Shown here: positions 9,483 through 22,669 of the stretch, piece after piece
Position numbering within the stretch: position 1 is the stretch's first letter
Layout of the letters: every line of letters begins with the position of its first letter
Source of the DNA: Ancylostoma caninum
Lineage: Eukaryota; Nematoda; Chromadorea; Rhabditida; Ancylostomatidae
Assembly (NCBI GenBank): GCA_037903475.1
Contig: JBAJFG010000040.1
Span: 248,001-312,000, forward strand
Direction: 5' to 3'
DNA: 64,000 nt
The notes under the pieces: generated by a model
Database searches by the model: none
Told to the model about the DNA's origin: nothing
What the model saw: the letters and a program-made list of their open reading frames with translations, nothing else
Translations under genes and position numbers: made by a program

Positions 9483-12400
9483 ATAAGTACATACGCAAAA
9501 TAATAATGTGTTTTTGCCCTTCATTTTAGCTCTCTGTGGTGGAAATTCTATTTTTTCACGATAACAGAAAACAAAGGTACTAAGAAAGGAGAAAGGTGTA
9601 GTAGAAATAGGTGAGAAACCCAACATTATTGATATGGGAGGCACAATGGGGACGAGAAAGCGCAAGTAAAAAAAGCAGGAAACCTATCAGAGACGACAAA
9701 TGAGCACCAGAGTTTCAAATGGAGAATGGCAAAACTCTTACTCAGATCATAGGTTTTCTTAATTTTATGCCCAGGGTCATGTCTGTTTTTGTTCTCATTA
9801 TGTTGGTTTTTACATGATTGTCTTATGCGTCATATGCGGAAAAATTTTTTTAAAAAATCTTTAAGGTTAAGAAGGTGTTGCAGCACGCGGCTCCACGCGC
9901 GCGGTTCTTCCCCAGAGAGCTAAACTCAATCGACGCTCACGGTTTAGTATGTACATATGTTTGTGTCTGTAGGTCCTGCCTCAGAAACTGATCTTGGTGG
10001 ACCAGGAAGATCGTTAATTCTTCGGTCTCTCTCTCTCTATTACAGGGCTATTAAAAAGTTTCTGGCCTCTGCTCGTCTGTTCCATATTTCTGGTCAGTTT
10101 TGGGAGCATCGTAGGATGAAGCTTTTCATGTTAGTTTGCAAAGTTTCATGGGATTTCGTTAAATATTCCAGGAATAAGAATGTTTCATTCAGGCCAAAGT
10201 ATGGTTATCACTCAAAAAATGTGTATCCAGCGAGAAGCAACCGACGAATTTTTGTTTTATAAACGAAACTTATTGGACAGAATCTAAATCTGTCCCTAAA
10301 TTCTAAACAAAGAGGAAGTCTCCTCGCATTCCCAAACAAAACTTTGGAACTCAATGTTTTTAATGGAGTGACAGTAGGCCAGAAACAGAGCGACCTCTGA
10401 TCAACGAGCAGAGACAAGACGAAGACAGATTACTGCCGCTGTAGAAAAAAATTATTAAGCATCGCAGAAGGGTTTTAGGAGCAGAAAGTATGTAAGGATC
10501 TAACCTATCCACAACTTCCTCTGGAAGTTTTCTGGTCAACCGTTCAATAATTTTAACCTTCGCAGAACATTGAGTCTCTGAAACCTTTTCGGCGTTCGGC
10601 AAGAAAATTTCAGTTGAATTTTAAAAGGAGATTCTCGGGGGTTTTGTTGAAATCGAAAATAACATTCTGTAGTGCTAATAAGTGGCAAAATCACTGCCAA
10701 GATGTAAAGTCCCAATCGTGGAGTAACGGGCCAGAACGGGCATTTCTGTGAGCCCAGTGCGATCGAGCACGGAACAGAGGGTGAAAAAGTCCTGCCCAAA
10801 GTTCTATGGGGTAGAGAGAAGTTCGTGTCACTTAACCACCTTTATATAAGCCCCAATGAAGTAGACAATTACAGCTCTACTTTGTTCCACCACTTTCGCA
10901 AACGAGCCAAGGAAAATGACTGCAGAAATTCAACCACCGAGTTCAAGCTCTTCAATGAGACAACCTTTTTCGCAAAATCGTACTGACAATGCGAATGCAT
11001 TTCGCTAACTCAGCCAGTTCGTAGATGAGTCTAGGCACTAGCTACTAGAATCCGAGAGAAAATCTGAAACGGCACTTCAGAGGTACGAAATAAATCACGA
11101 AAAAAGTCTACTTTTGGCGTTTAAATTCGTGTGATGAAAATTCTTGTAAAATTGGATGGGCCTGATAAAATGGCAAGATGAAGAGTGTTTTGGTCTCCGA
11201 GGGATGCACGTTAATTTCGTTTGAAATTTCACTGATGTAGCTAATCAGCAAGTGGTCCAGGTCGGAAACTTTTCGATACCCCTGTAACACATCACAAATC
11301 AGAAAAAGAAGTTAGCTTCATGAGGAAGTAGAGCTCTGCTGGGGAGCCCAGCACATGACTCCATTTTCTTCCGGCTGAATGCTGCTTCTATGCTGACAAC
11401 GGCAATAGTCACGTATTCAGTGTGCAACCAACACAGCCCCTGTGTTGCAGCTGTCTTTCTTCTGCAAAAATAACTACTTTATGGTCTGTAAACAATAACT
11501 CCTCCAGGGTCTACGTGATTTCTGACGTGACACAGATCTCCTTCCTTCGGTTATTTCGTTGTATGCATAGTAAACAGTTTTTTCCATGATTATCACTTCC
11601 CGAACCACTTGGAACTAGCTCTTAACACGATCGACACACCGTGCTTTTGCTTCCAGCGTTTCCGATAGTCTATAGTTTTTTGCTTCAGTATTATATTTCA
11701 CTTTACTACCTCTTGGTTAATTATGCGAACCCACTCCGTTAATCAGTGATACTATCTTAGCTCAATTTTTCCTGAGATGTTTAACCAATGGAATCGTCAA
11801 GAGGAAGCCGACGCAATTTTACGGGCGTTTTCTCTGCAAAAATGCCGAAAAGCATCTATTTGGGCTATTTCTCGGTAAGAGCTGAGGCAAGCTATCTAAT
11901 GGAATGCGAAATACCTGCCACATAAGTACAATGCCGGTCAATGGCTCTTCTTGCATCATGAAGTAACGCCTGTCTGGTCTGTCGCGCCGCACCACCTATG
12001 CAACGCGGCAAAGCTACTGGACGCTGTCGTTGTCGAGCCTTGCTAGGAATTGATGTTTTACATGTGTTCTTATTTCTACCTTTCTTTTCTATCAGCCAGA
12101 AAGCATGTCACTAGACGAGGAGTAGATTCCCCCTATTCCGTTCTTTTGTACTGATCGATAGCAAGATAATTTAAAAAATGAATAAGTAAACACACAATGT
12201 ATAAAATTCTCAGGGATGCCCTGCCCTAACCCCTCCCAGAAAAGGGGCTTGGAGACGGGTCTTTGGCACTACTTCAGTTAGTCTTTTTTCTTCATTATAT
12301 GCGTATTGCGATGTTGCCTGCAGACGGATCGAACTGTAAAATGCAGGTCTGGGAAAGACTCGTCTTTGACTGTGTCTTCAAATGAATACTTTTTTGGTGG

Positions 12401-14953
12401 ATAGAGAAGGAAAAGGAAATTAAGGAAAATATTTCGGGAAAACCAACCGACGAGAAATTTGAAAAATCAGGTAGCCACTGGTGGTGATGTGTGGTGGTTG
12501 GTGGTGTTGATGGCGTAATGGTGAAGTTTCGTTTTGTTTTCATCTCTTCCGGATATCTACACCTCTTATATCATGTTAAATCCCCAGGCTAAAGGAAAAC
12601 GTGGACGAAAAGACAAGCCAAAAACAACTTCGTGCTCTTTTCCAAGCCCTAACACAACCTCGTATCCTTCAAATCTGGATAATCAAAACAAAACTTATTC
12701 TTATGACGTGGCGCTAAAGGTGTAAATCTCTGTAAAGTAGTAATTAAATATCGTCTGTCTTTTCGTAACAGAAACTGCAGCCGAGAAAATGTGGCTAAAA
12801 ACAACCCACACCCGGGGGTAGGGTCCCCAAATCGCCAAACATTACGTTAGGTTTTTGAGCATGGTCTCCGACCTATGTACGTGGAATGTGTCACTTCTGC
12901 CCTTGGCTTAGCGTGGCAAACCAACACGGCGACGTAAATCGCGCTCAAATCTGCTTGCTCCTCCGAACAAAGCCACTTTTTCTACGGCTTCTCAGCGCCG
13001 TTGGTCCAGATGGTAAGCACATGAGCCCTGCGGAAAAACACGGGGTTTTGCTGCGCCCTGTGTTCTTACGTCCTCTGCCCCGTTCTTAGCCGTGCGAGAA
13101 ACTGTGCGATGGTAGAGTTTTTCCCAACGGCGTCGCCTTTAGCCGTGGAAAAACTGAACAAAGGCTCCAACGCGCAAATGGCCTTGTACTTAGGCATGCG
13201 AGAAATAGGCCCTCGCAGAAGAATGAGCTTTGACGACATTCATTCCATCCATCGTTCCCAAATACTCTTTTTGCGGCATCCTCGATCGATGTTTACTTTG
13301 CATAAACTGCTCGAGAATGTGTTCGCGGTGTTCCCAGCCCTTCTAAGAATTCCTTAATGTCCTGGCGACAAACCAAACAGCGCCCAAGTTGAGGGAACAC
13401 CCGAAAAATTCTCGTAAAACATCCCTGAGCAAACTCGCCACGACACAAAGCGTTTTTTCTTTCTGTTTGTGAAAGCAACATGTGAAATTGTGCATTTCTC
13501 TTTGATTATGTGTGTGTGCTACGGACACTCTGCAAACAATGATCCATCGCTGAAGAACTACGTATACGAGCCATGTAAGAAATCCAAGAAGCCATGTAAG
13601 AAAATGTAAGAAAATCCAAGAAATGTAGCCTGCAGACATATGCACGGGAGAAGCGTTTGAAAAGGCTATAAGTATGTAGTTGAAAAAGATAAAAACCCTG
13701 ATATCTAAGAAGGAGAAGAATAAATTGAAGAGAGTGGCTATATAACTAAATAATAAAATAGTTAAATTGATTTTTTGTTCTGATCTAGTCTTTGCTGCAG
13801 TTGCACATTTATCTCTACCACAGTCGGTCCACAGTGAGAGTTTCTTTTTGATTCATTACTTAGTCGTCAGTTTTTGCTCCACTTATTCTGTTGTCGCTCA
13901 TGCACTTATTATAATTGCATGTAATGTATATAATCAAGTAAATGCCGTCGGGTAAACAATAAATAGACGTCCCCTAGACGGATAATTACGTTGATTCTCC
14001 CAATGACTTATTCGTGTCTGAGGACCTCATCGAGTTTAGTAGAGAAACGTAACAGATAACCAAAACAAACGTGGTCACTATTGGTTCTGTAGGTTAGGTG
14101 ATTTATGGTAAGAAAGGATATAGTGGAAGGAGGTGCATAGGATTAGAAAATATCGATTTGATAGGTCGAGAGTAAAACAAAAAAAAAGAGAAATTGATGG
14201 AAATGATGACGATTTTTCTGCGAGGATATATGTAGGTTCTATGGGTGGATAAGGAAAAGAGACAATCAGAGCATTTCTTTTCATTTTTGAATTTTTAGTT
14301 TTGTTTGTAGAGCTGTTATTCCTGAACATTTTGAATTTCGATTAAAAAAACAGGTAATTTTGTTTGCTCGTTCCAGAGATCCCACAGATCCTTGCCTTTT
14401 CCTCATCCGCCATGATTGTGCCCATGTGCAAATCCCCATCCATAAGAATCTATGGGATTCTAAACGAAATTTGTGCGCCTTTGAGCAACTATGTACAGGT
14501 TTGCGCTTTTGAACAATTACGGGTTATTTAGGTGGGCCGTCTCACGGAACAAAACCTAGGTAATACCTTGTAAAGAACCATCTTCCATGGAACTTTCACC
14601 ATATCCAAAACATTTCACGTATTATAATCGTGGGATCTCGTACTAGCCTATTCCTCCCTACTCGGAAAGCAAGAGCTTCAGAAAAATCCGGATTGACGGT
14701 TTTTTTCGAATAGTCGATATTTCGAATTGGATGATAGGTTTTCGGACTTTTTTGAATATTCTGGATCTCGAGCGAATCAAAGTTCGATTAAATCAAAAAT
14801 CGGCTTAGTTTGATTCCGTTGACTAAGCTACCTCAAAAGCCTTACAGAAAAGACTGGCCCTTTTGACATCTCTTTGAATGACTTGATCCTCACAGATCCT
14901 GAAACAATCCACCAGCCCTATCTCGGAGAGTCACAAAACACAGAAATTTCTTC
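9483..14953. other. large gene-poor stretch
   Basis: I see no convincing gene, tRNA, rRNA or terminal-repeat element in these 5.5 kb. Open frames are short, lie on both strands and lack motifs. One notable spot is a short direct repetition of AAGAAATCCAAGAAGCCATG-like sequence near 13570-13625. Confidence 0.35.
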
Positions 14954-15150
14954 CACAGACATATTTTCGGAGGGACCGCAGCAGAAAACCGGAAGGACCC
15001 GACATGTGACCCGCGGTCCTTCCGGTTTCCTGCTGCATTTCTTCCGAATAGCTGCTGCGGTCCTTACGAAAATTTTTATCTCTGCATCCATTAACCACAT
15101 GAGCACGATCTCTTTCTGCTGCGGTCCTTCCGACATTCTGTCTGAGTCCC
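14954..15150. repeat. foldback repeat with GGACCGCAGCAGAAAA arms (copy 1)
   Basis: The motif GGACCGCAGCAGAAAACCGG and its reverse complement recur several times here (14973, 15015, 15050 and 15115). The outer ends carry CAGACA and TGTCTG. A second shorter copy lies at 32260-32390. This is a non-autonomous, internally palindromic repeat. Confidence 0.6.
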
Positions 15151-15489
15151 ACTCGAAAAAAAAAGGAGAGCCGCTCTTCGCTCACCACTAATGAACACTG
15201 CTGAAGTGTAAATAAGAGTCCTGAATGTAGAAAAACAGCTACATATAAAGATTTCGGAAACGCCGACATTAATCAGTGAGCCAGTCCCAGTCGGGTTACG
15301 TTGCAGTAGGCCATTTTCTATCAAACTGGTTACCAATAGTGTTGGCGTAAGCTTCACAAGTACTTATGGATTAACCTACTCTGGAAACGTGCACGTGTGA
15401 TTCGCGCTGATTTTGGCCTCTCTGAAGAGGTAATAGTTCGTTCTCAGATGAAATTTAGAGAAAGTGGACGTTCGTTAACTATAGCGGGC

Positions 15490-15620
15490 GCTAGTGGTGT
15501 CTTGCCGCTCGGCATTTTGTGCGTCCTGGCACTCTGATAGTCTGCGCATCTGCACATATCACCGTTCTATTCTCGACTGGTCTAGTGTTCCACATGCGGG
15601 CAAGTTAGGACAGCTGGATC
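15490..15620. repeat. diverged copy of the GACCCGCTCGCACGCG dispersed repeat
   Basis: It shares the core CACTCTGATxGTCTGCGxATC and following sequence with copies at 20957-21118, 27444-27560 and 31412-31560, but has lost the left-end motif. This is a weaker family member. Confidence 0.4.
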
Positions 15621-15758
15621 CCACATGAGTGTAGAGTCGCTCTCCCTAGTTAATACTTATCCCGAGAGCTCGCTCCAAATTTGCACGCTGCCCCTGTACG
15701 CTGTTTTCGAAAAATTCAGTTTCATTTCATGTACATCTCCATGTGTGAATACAATGTA

Positions 15759-16025
15759 CAGTGGATGGCAGTGACGGTGGGCCATCCGCGGCCTCGAGAA
15801 AAACGCAGCGCGACCGCGCCGCAAGCGCCGCGGGTGTTGTCTGCTGCTGGGATGCTATTTCTAGTCTCTTTCTTCTCGACTTGGTCGAAAATCCTTAAAA
15901 TCTGGTAGAAGAGCTACTGAAGATAGCATTACCGCAGCAGAAAACATCGTTTGTGACGCGCGCAGCGCGGTTGCGCAGCGTATTTTCCGAGGCCGCGGAT
16001 GGGCCGCCGCCGATGACGTTCACTG
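15759..16025. mobile_element. TA-flanked MITE with CAGTG termini and GC-rich inverted ends (copy 1)
   Basis: The element starts CAGTGGATGGCAGTGACGG and ends with CACTG. It is flanked by TA on both sides (15757-15758 and 16026-16027). The inner inverted arms share GGCCCATCCGCGGCCTCG. TA duplication with CAGTG ends is typical of the Tc1/mariner superfamily. At 267 bp it cannot encode a transposase, so it is non-autonomous. A diverged relative sits in an intron of the bli-4 gene. Confidence 0.7.
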
Positions 16026-16027
16026 TA

Positions 16028-17619
16028 TAGGATAGATGAAAGTAAAATCATAAGCAACAGTTACATTCATTATGGAGTATAGAGGTTTCAATCGCTGCCG
16101 CTTCGACAACACCCATTTTTGGTTATCATCGATTGGCTGTCGACGACAGTACCCGGTGTCGCCATCGCGCCGCCCACAATCGATACGCATCGGAACAATT
16201 GCAGTCATGGCCGCAGCGACCGACACTTTTATTCTCCTTGGGGAGTATACCAACAACGACACGAGCGTTTGATCTAAGCAAACACTGATTATCGGTTACT
16301 TGGGTTCATGTGAGGGAATGAGCTTCAACTGGATTAGTCTTCTGTTGCCATTTTTTCCAGTTTTTTCTTTATTTTGGTGTAAATTTTTACTTATTTCGGT
16401 TATTATTATTATTTTGGCGGTGTTTTTTTGAGTAAATATATAAATAGATAGGATAAATAGATAAATAAAGAGATGCTTTCAATAATTTTTCTGAGTAGAA
16501 TCGAAAATGTTCTGCTCCCTATTATATGCTGTTGGGCAACTTTGTTTACAAAAAAATTACCTAAAGGAAGTCCTTGCTATGAAGGCCGTGATGCGTTTTT
16601 CTCATTCTTGTATATTCCTCCACTAAGAAGACGGCTCAGAAATCGTTTTTCTGCGCATCCATCAACGTCATCTCAGTGAATTTTCAGCACACAGTTCTTC
16701 AAGGGGCTACTTTAAGGATTAGTACGACGCAACCTTCAATGCCACGAAGCGAAGCACATCAATTAATGACATGTGGCTGGAGGAGAGTGAGTCATCGAAC
16801 GCCTAAGCCGAAAAAATCAGTTCCAGTGTACTTTTGTGCATTCCCCGAGACGTGGACGTACCGTAACGTAACCGCTGTGACTGTACGAAGTGGTTCCATT
16901 GTTACAACGCTTCTTTCTTTGGCTGTCATCTTGAAATGATCCGAGGAATTCTATTCTGCACGACGATGAGTGTTCTTTTGCCGTGCAGAATTCCTATAAT
17001 GCTTCATAGAAGGCGGTGTTTGGAGATTCACCAATGGCGCCTCATTATGTTTGAAAATTGGCCGAACTTCTATGACACTTCAATCATCACTTAAATTATA
17101 CAACACGAGAATACCACGCAGTTCAGGGCAATGACACGTCCCCCAAATGATAGATGAATTCTTCCCACAAAGACCGGCCACAAGGCGCAGGACACATCTG
17201 CCGCGAGCCATATGAGAGCGTTTTTGCCACGGGAATGGTGCCATCAGCGCCGCTCACATCCTAGGTGATACTCGTTTAATATTACGCAGATGTAACGGGC
17301 GAGGCTGCCAGTAGGCAGTTCCACTCCAGATGACATGAAAATAATGCACGGCACAGCTGTCCCGGGATTCACCATAGTTTTCGGGAAGATTGTGCTCTCC
17401 TCGCTGATCCAGAATGGACTAGTTTTCTCGATGAAAACTGCCTTGCTTGCAAGCCTTACCATCCATTGCTCTCGTCTACCCCGGCTCTATGGGTAGGTTA
17501 GCACCTAACCAGAAGCGATCATGGCACCATTCGAAGGAGTTGGACAATTCTCGGCCGGCAACATTTGCCGCAACGTAGTCTTAGACATGAGAGAATACAC
17601 CTTTAAATGAGTCTTACAA
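16028..17619. other. unassigned intergenic sequence
   Basis: No gene recognised. The segment 16955-16995 contains a short inverted repeat (GGAATTCTATTCTGCACG with CGTGCAGAATTCC) that could form a hairpin. Confidence 0.35.
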
Positions 17620-17856
17620 CAAGATGAAAAATTCAGACCGGTTAGCAAACGCTCTTACCGTAATTCCCCAGCGTAGGATAAAACGTGGTCCACCTATGAC
17701 CACATCGAAGGCAATCAACTAGGTTACCAGGGCCTATCGAACGTCGAATCACCTATCACTGCCGATTTTCACTTCGCAGAGGATGGTGTGGGACCATTAC
17801 GGCGATTGGAGATTACGGTAAGACCGCTTGCCAACCGGTCTGAACTTTTCATCTTG
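17620..17856. mobile_element. MITE with CAAGATGAAAAGTTCAG ends (copy 1)
   Basis: The left end CAAGATGAAAAATTCAGACC with GGTTAGCAAACGCTCTTACC is matched by its reverse complement at the right end (GAACTTTTCATCTTG, to 17856). A second copy at 33985-34238 carries the related interior in the opposite orientation. The element is about 237 bp and has no coding capacity. Confidence 0.75.
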
Positions 17857-20800
17857 TGGTCTTTCGCAGTGGTAATTGAAGGAAACGCAAGTGGTCAAGC
17901 ACAACTCCCAAGTCTCTCACCACTTCTTTTGACAGGTTAGAACAGGAATCAGAAGAAAGTAACAATGATTTTAGCAATGAAACATGTGGATACGCAGACA
18001 AGCAGAGTGCCACGTTGCATGTGACGTCGCGCGTGTTGACCACTGGAGGTTCTTTCATAGGCATTAATAAATTACGGCGAAATCACGCAATGGTTGTAAA
18101 AAAAAACTTTCACCAAACACATTCGAGTTCGCTCTATTGAATAATTGTCGTTTATATGACGTCTAAGATTATGGTGGCACAAGCGTCTTCGGTGAAGACC
18201 TATCTTCGCTTCAAAACAGGACATGTAGTTCTGAGAACAATTTCGCTGTTGGTAGTTTTCCACCGAAAAGAATTTGTTAAACAGGATGTTATAGGAACCT
18301 CGGACCATACCAGACGGGATGCCAGTTGTGGGCTGGCTTATTTTTAATTTCTTATCATTGCTATTTAATATTTACTTTTGACTGCTCAGTATTAAAAGTA
18401 ATGACTTTGATGATTTTATCCCCGGAATTCCGGTCTTCCTAGTCCCTGGTCTTCCCTCCCATGCCTCTTGCCTGCGTCTTCTTACTTACCTTTTCCAGCT
18501 GCGACCTACTAATTTCCCCTGATTGGTACCCATGGCGAAATCATTTTGCAGAAAAGGCCAATTTCCCATCTTCTCCTGCATTCTTCAATTTTCTTTCGCC
18601 GTAATTGCGGTCTTCAGCGAAAATCGACCCTATTGTCCAGGGTATTAACGACAGCTGCTCCGAAAATCCTAGAAGAACAACGGCGGCTTCGAAAATTCTA
18701 GAGAACGCTAGGGACAAATTGGTACAGGAGCACTAAATTATATGGTCTGCAGAAGCGGCCCTGTTTCTCAATTGTGCCCAGTGTAGCTGATGAATCGTGA
18801 GTTTCTCGATGCCCATACTTCTATGCCAGGTTTTTCTGCGGTTATTCGAGGAATTTTCTGGCTCCGCCTCTTGTAAATTCGACGTGGAACTCCGCCCACT
18901 GGACAATAGTTCCCGGAAGAAAAACGTTCCTCTACAGCACCCTGTCTTCCATATCAATCGCTAGTGCTGAACAACCCCGCGCTCGACGGCCGGGTGAGGG
19001 CGATACCACACTCGTTCGGTTGTTCTTACCGTAATGGAGGTCGCAGCTTGCTGCCAGACTCGCACCCTCGTTCCGCGGCGACGTCGAGGCGCGGTGGTGG
19101 TGGTCGGGTGCCCCCGCCTCTGCAGCCCGCGACTCTCTACTCGCCCCCGTTGTCTCATCACTTGGTCGGTGTCCCAATTTCGGTGACGATCGATCGCCGG
19201 CGTTCAATAATCGTGTCGGATTATCCAAAACTCTGCGCATTACCATGTCTCCTATTCAGAAGAAAATTCCACACCGCGATCACGTCCCCCCTGCATGGGG
19301 TTCAACCCCTCCGCTGTCTCTTTCGCCCGGCCGAAGAAACGGCGCCAGTATCCGAGATAGCGCCATCACTGAGGGGCAGTTATCCCATCAATTCTTATGT
19401 CTAGTATGACTCAACTGTGTTTGCGCGTTTGCCAAGGTCGAGTTCTCTCTCCCATGATGCTCCCATTCCAGCTCTGCACCTTATCGATCCGTATTGATCG
19501 GATCGAAGCGCGGAATCCTGGGATTCAGACGCGCAGGCGTGGGGATCATGGGACTCTTGAGTCTTTTCGGGGTGGAAACGCCAGCGGTGCGTCATTGTTG
19601 TTGTCGTCTTACGCCTCCACTCCGGCCTCTTTTCACTCTCTGAGAGTTCCGTTTCAATGGGATCACAGCTGTACTGGGGAGCAGGGTGTTTTTTTCATGT
19701 CCCAGATGATTTGTACTAGTAATTTGTTTGTTTTCCAATTTTTCTGCTTCCTTTATGCGTTGTAGTTTCGAGTCCACACCACTTCTGCGCCATGGTTATC
19801 GAATTTTCGTTTTTACTCCTGAAATAATTGCCACTTGCCAACTGCAAATCCAGTTCAGCCCAACCTAACCTTTCCCATTTGACGAGTGGGCAGCTTCAAT
19901 TTGGCCAACTTTCGCCACATTTCGCCGAGCTACCAGCATCCAGTAACAAATGCATGAACACCGGTCTGAAGCCGGCTGCGTTTGACGTCAGCGCACGACG
20001 TCCGACGCTGATTCAGCTGTCTTTCGTTGTTGTATCCGCCGGAGTCGTTTTAAATTCACCATCGATCCATTATTGCCATTCTGTGTCGTCTCGTTACATT
20101 AGAGCCGTAACGAGACCACCAACCGCACACCCATTGGTCGTGACGACATCTTGAGACCTATATTTTGGATCCGTCGCGTCACGTGCGTCGCAACTTGTCC
20201 AGAGATCATCCCACCGGGCATGCTCTGCTCGAATTTCCGCATTAACGCGGCTGTTATTGCCCCGCGTCTTGTTGCCAGACATTTTTTTCTCACATTTTAG
20301 CAGGTGACGTCAAACGCCATGAACCAAGATGAAATGTTTGGAAAAAAAATCGGAGCTTAGCAGTTCCTGCCGTTTCCTGGCTCATAATTTGTTAACAAAT
20401 CCTGAAAGATACCAGAATCTTGCGATTCGGGCGGTGACATCACTCGAGGTCTATAAAGGATTCTAACAGTTTTTTTTTTCGTTCACCATTCGTTATATTT
20501 TTCAATAGCGCTTTTTCTTACTCAGCACTTTTTGAGGAAATATAACAAACAATTACCTTATCAGGTCATCAGATTAACTGGCAGTACTTACGAAGTATAG
20601 TATTGCTCGAATAAAATTCGAATGAGTTTATTTAATTCATTAAATAGTCTAGGAACACATCCGAAAAATAGAACATCTTAAAAACAAAGCCTTTACGGCC
20701 CTTTTTTCCCATCTTTCACGGCTGTAAGGCTCGCTGTTTCCTCAGCATTCCAGACTTTCACTTATTCGAAATCGATTACTGGAGTATCGGATTGATCTTA

Positions 20801-20956
20801 TACATTGTGCATGTAATTTGATGTAATGCCCTTAAATAAGTCGAAATTCCTGAGCATTTCTCTAGTGTTATATTTTCGCCCGACAGAATTGCTCGTGGTC
20901 ATTCTGCTGTACCTGTCCAATATTACAATTATCTAACAAAGATATGGGTGACTGTA
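17857..20956. other. gene-poor stretch with a GC-rich segment
   Basis: No gene recognised. Around 18960-19400 the sequence is unusually GC- and CpG-rich and therefore open in several frames, but no motif or splice pattern supports coding. Perfect TGACGTCA palindromes lie at 19983-19990 and 20305-20312. Confidence 0.35.
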
Positions 20957-21118
20957 GTGGTTTGGACCCGCTCGCACGCGCCGCATCATCGGCGTATTGG
21001 CAGTCTGATTGTCTGCGCCTCCACTCATTCCATTACTAGCACAATTCTCGTTCTTGTCGGATACTCCTGCTTCCTATCCTAACCTGTCCAAACAGAGGTG
21101 CTAAGATGCATGCGTGCG
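20957..21118. repeat. dispersed GACCCGCTCGCACGCG repeat (copy)
   Basis: It shows GGACCCGCTCGCACGCGCCG, then GTCTGATTGTCTGCGCCTCC, then CCTGTCCAAACAGAGGTGC and ATGCATGCGTGC. The same ordered blocks recur at 27444-27560 and 31412-31560. Size and dispersal fit a SINE-like or other non-autonomous family; no terminal inverted repeat was found. Confidence 0.6.
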
Positions 21119-22402
21119 TGTTTCAAATTTTGCGGTTCCGTGTTGATAATGTAACCAAAAGCCTGAATTGCATCGCAATGAGGTAATATGGACGGGGTTT
21201 TTTTCACAGCAGGTAACAACATTTTTTCACAGAAGTGCGTTGTTTTACGGATGAGCTGTGGTCAACTGGGTGATCAGATTTCTCGAACGAGTTTACTCGA
21301 CTAGCTACCAGGCTGCTTTGAGCAATTTCTCTCGAAGTTGTCCCACTCAGTGCCAAGTCACATCTCCATTTGAAATCCATCCGGCCGCGTTTTTCCCTAA
21401 GAGTGTCGCCTGCAGGGGTCAAAAGGGCGTCGGCCGTGTCGGGCAAGTGCAGGCTTCTTTCGAAGTCCACAGACACAGCGCTGTGGACAGATCCGAGAGC
21501 AGCAGCTGTCAGCTGAGCGCCCGCGGGCAACTGCGGACCAGCCCGCGCCGGCCGCGTGCTCCTGCGACGGTGTCCCCGACAGCTCTGACCCGCTCGTTTT
21601 CTGGTTCAGACAGCGCATTGTTTGTCTTGTCAATGCATTGTTCGGGCGTCCGGACACCTTGCACCCCCCCCCCTCACCTTCATCAGTGTTCTTCTGTACG
21701 GCCTCCGCCACGTCCTTTCGTTCTTTGTTGTGCCTCCCATTTGTTCCCATTACTCGGTGGCGTTTGCGTTTTCGCTAACATCCAGTTAGTAAATTTCCGT
21801 TCGTTCGCCTAACCACACACATCCGGTTCCACTTGAAGAGCCGCGCTCATAAACGGCGGTTTTTCGCTGCTCCTCCGTCGATGATGGGCATTATGGCCGC
21901 TGCTGCTGCTGCCGTTTCACTTTCCACTGCATTTCAGCAGCATCTGGCAATTTATATGGAAATTATGGAAATACAAACAGGAGAGTGAAGGCGAGAGAGC
22001 CTTTATGGAAGTGATGGCAGGGCTGGATGCAGTCCCTGGGCAGTCACTTCGCTACAGTTAGCAGCGAGCGCAGTGTAGCACTTCTTCTGTGCAGTGCAAA
22101 CAGATTTATCATAGCGTAACGCTGCGTCGCATGTAATTTTTCCGTAGCGCGTAATTAACGACGGGCCGTTGTAATGTTGAACGAAGCGCTATCGTCACAT
22201 CTGCTTCACCTTTCGCTGTACTTTGCGCCGTGGAACCGCGCTTTTATAGTAGAAAACCGAGCTGCGGATACGCATTCTCACATCGCACTCGCTTCTCCAG
22301 CGCTCGTCACCATCCACGCAATATTTCCACGACGAAATCGTCGAGGAATGTGTGTTTAGCGCCATGCACTGCACTGAGTAGAAACACCCCCTCCCGTACT
22401 GG

Positions 22403-22444
22403 TGACGTCGCAGCAGTGATGTCACTTCAACAGTTGTGACGTCA
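22403..22444. promoter_or_regulatory. cluster of three CRE-like TGACGTCA sites
   Basis: TGACGTCG (22403), TGATGTCA (22417) and TGACGTCA (22437) lie within 42 bp, with start-to-start spacings of 14 and 20 bp. This is the binding sequence of CREB/ATF-type bZIP factors. Two further perfect sites lie 2.1 and 2.5 kb to the left. No adjacent gene is visible to be regulated, so function is speculative. Confidence 0.3.
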
Positions 22445-22669
22445 GTTCAAGTCGTACACCTGCATTGAGGTATGCAGTGCAGTCCGATCCGTGTCAGCTG
22501 CTCTCGGATCACTAGGAGGTTAGCAATGCAATTTGTCAGATTATCTCCACCCCCCCCCCCGCCCAAACAACTTGCTTTCCTAACGAAATAAGATGGCCGT
22601 TGAGGGTTATCCTGGCAATAAAGGAAAGTAATGAGGGCCCAAAGTGGCTCGATACCCTTTATCGTAGGC

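Noticed and set aside
19401..19595. Regularly spaced GATC/TCGATC motifs as an origin-like signal
   Set aside because: Too few and irregular; no basis for an origin in nematode nuclear DNA.
21258..21812. 184-codon open frame on the plus strand
   Set aside because: GC-rich segment open in several frames, low-complexity Ser/Pro/Arg composition, no domain or splice support.
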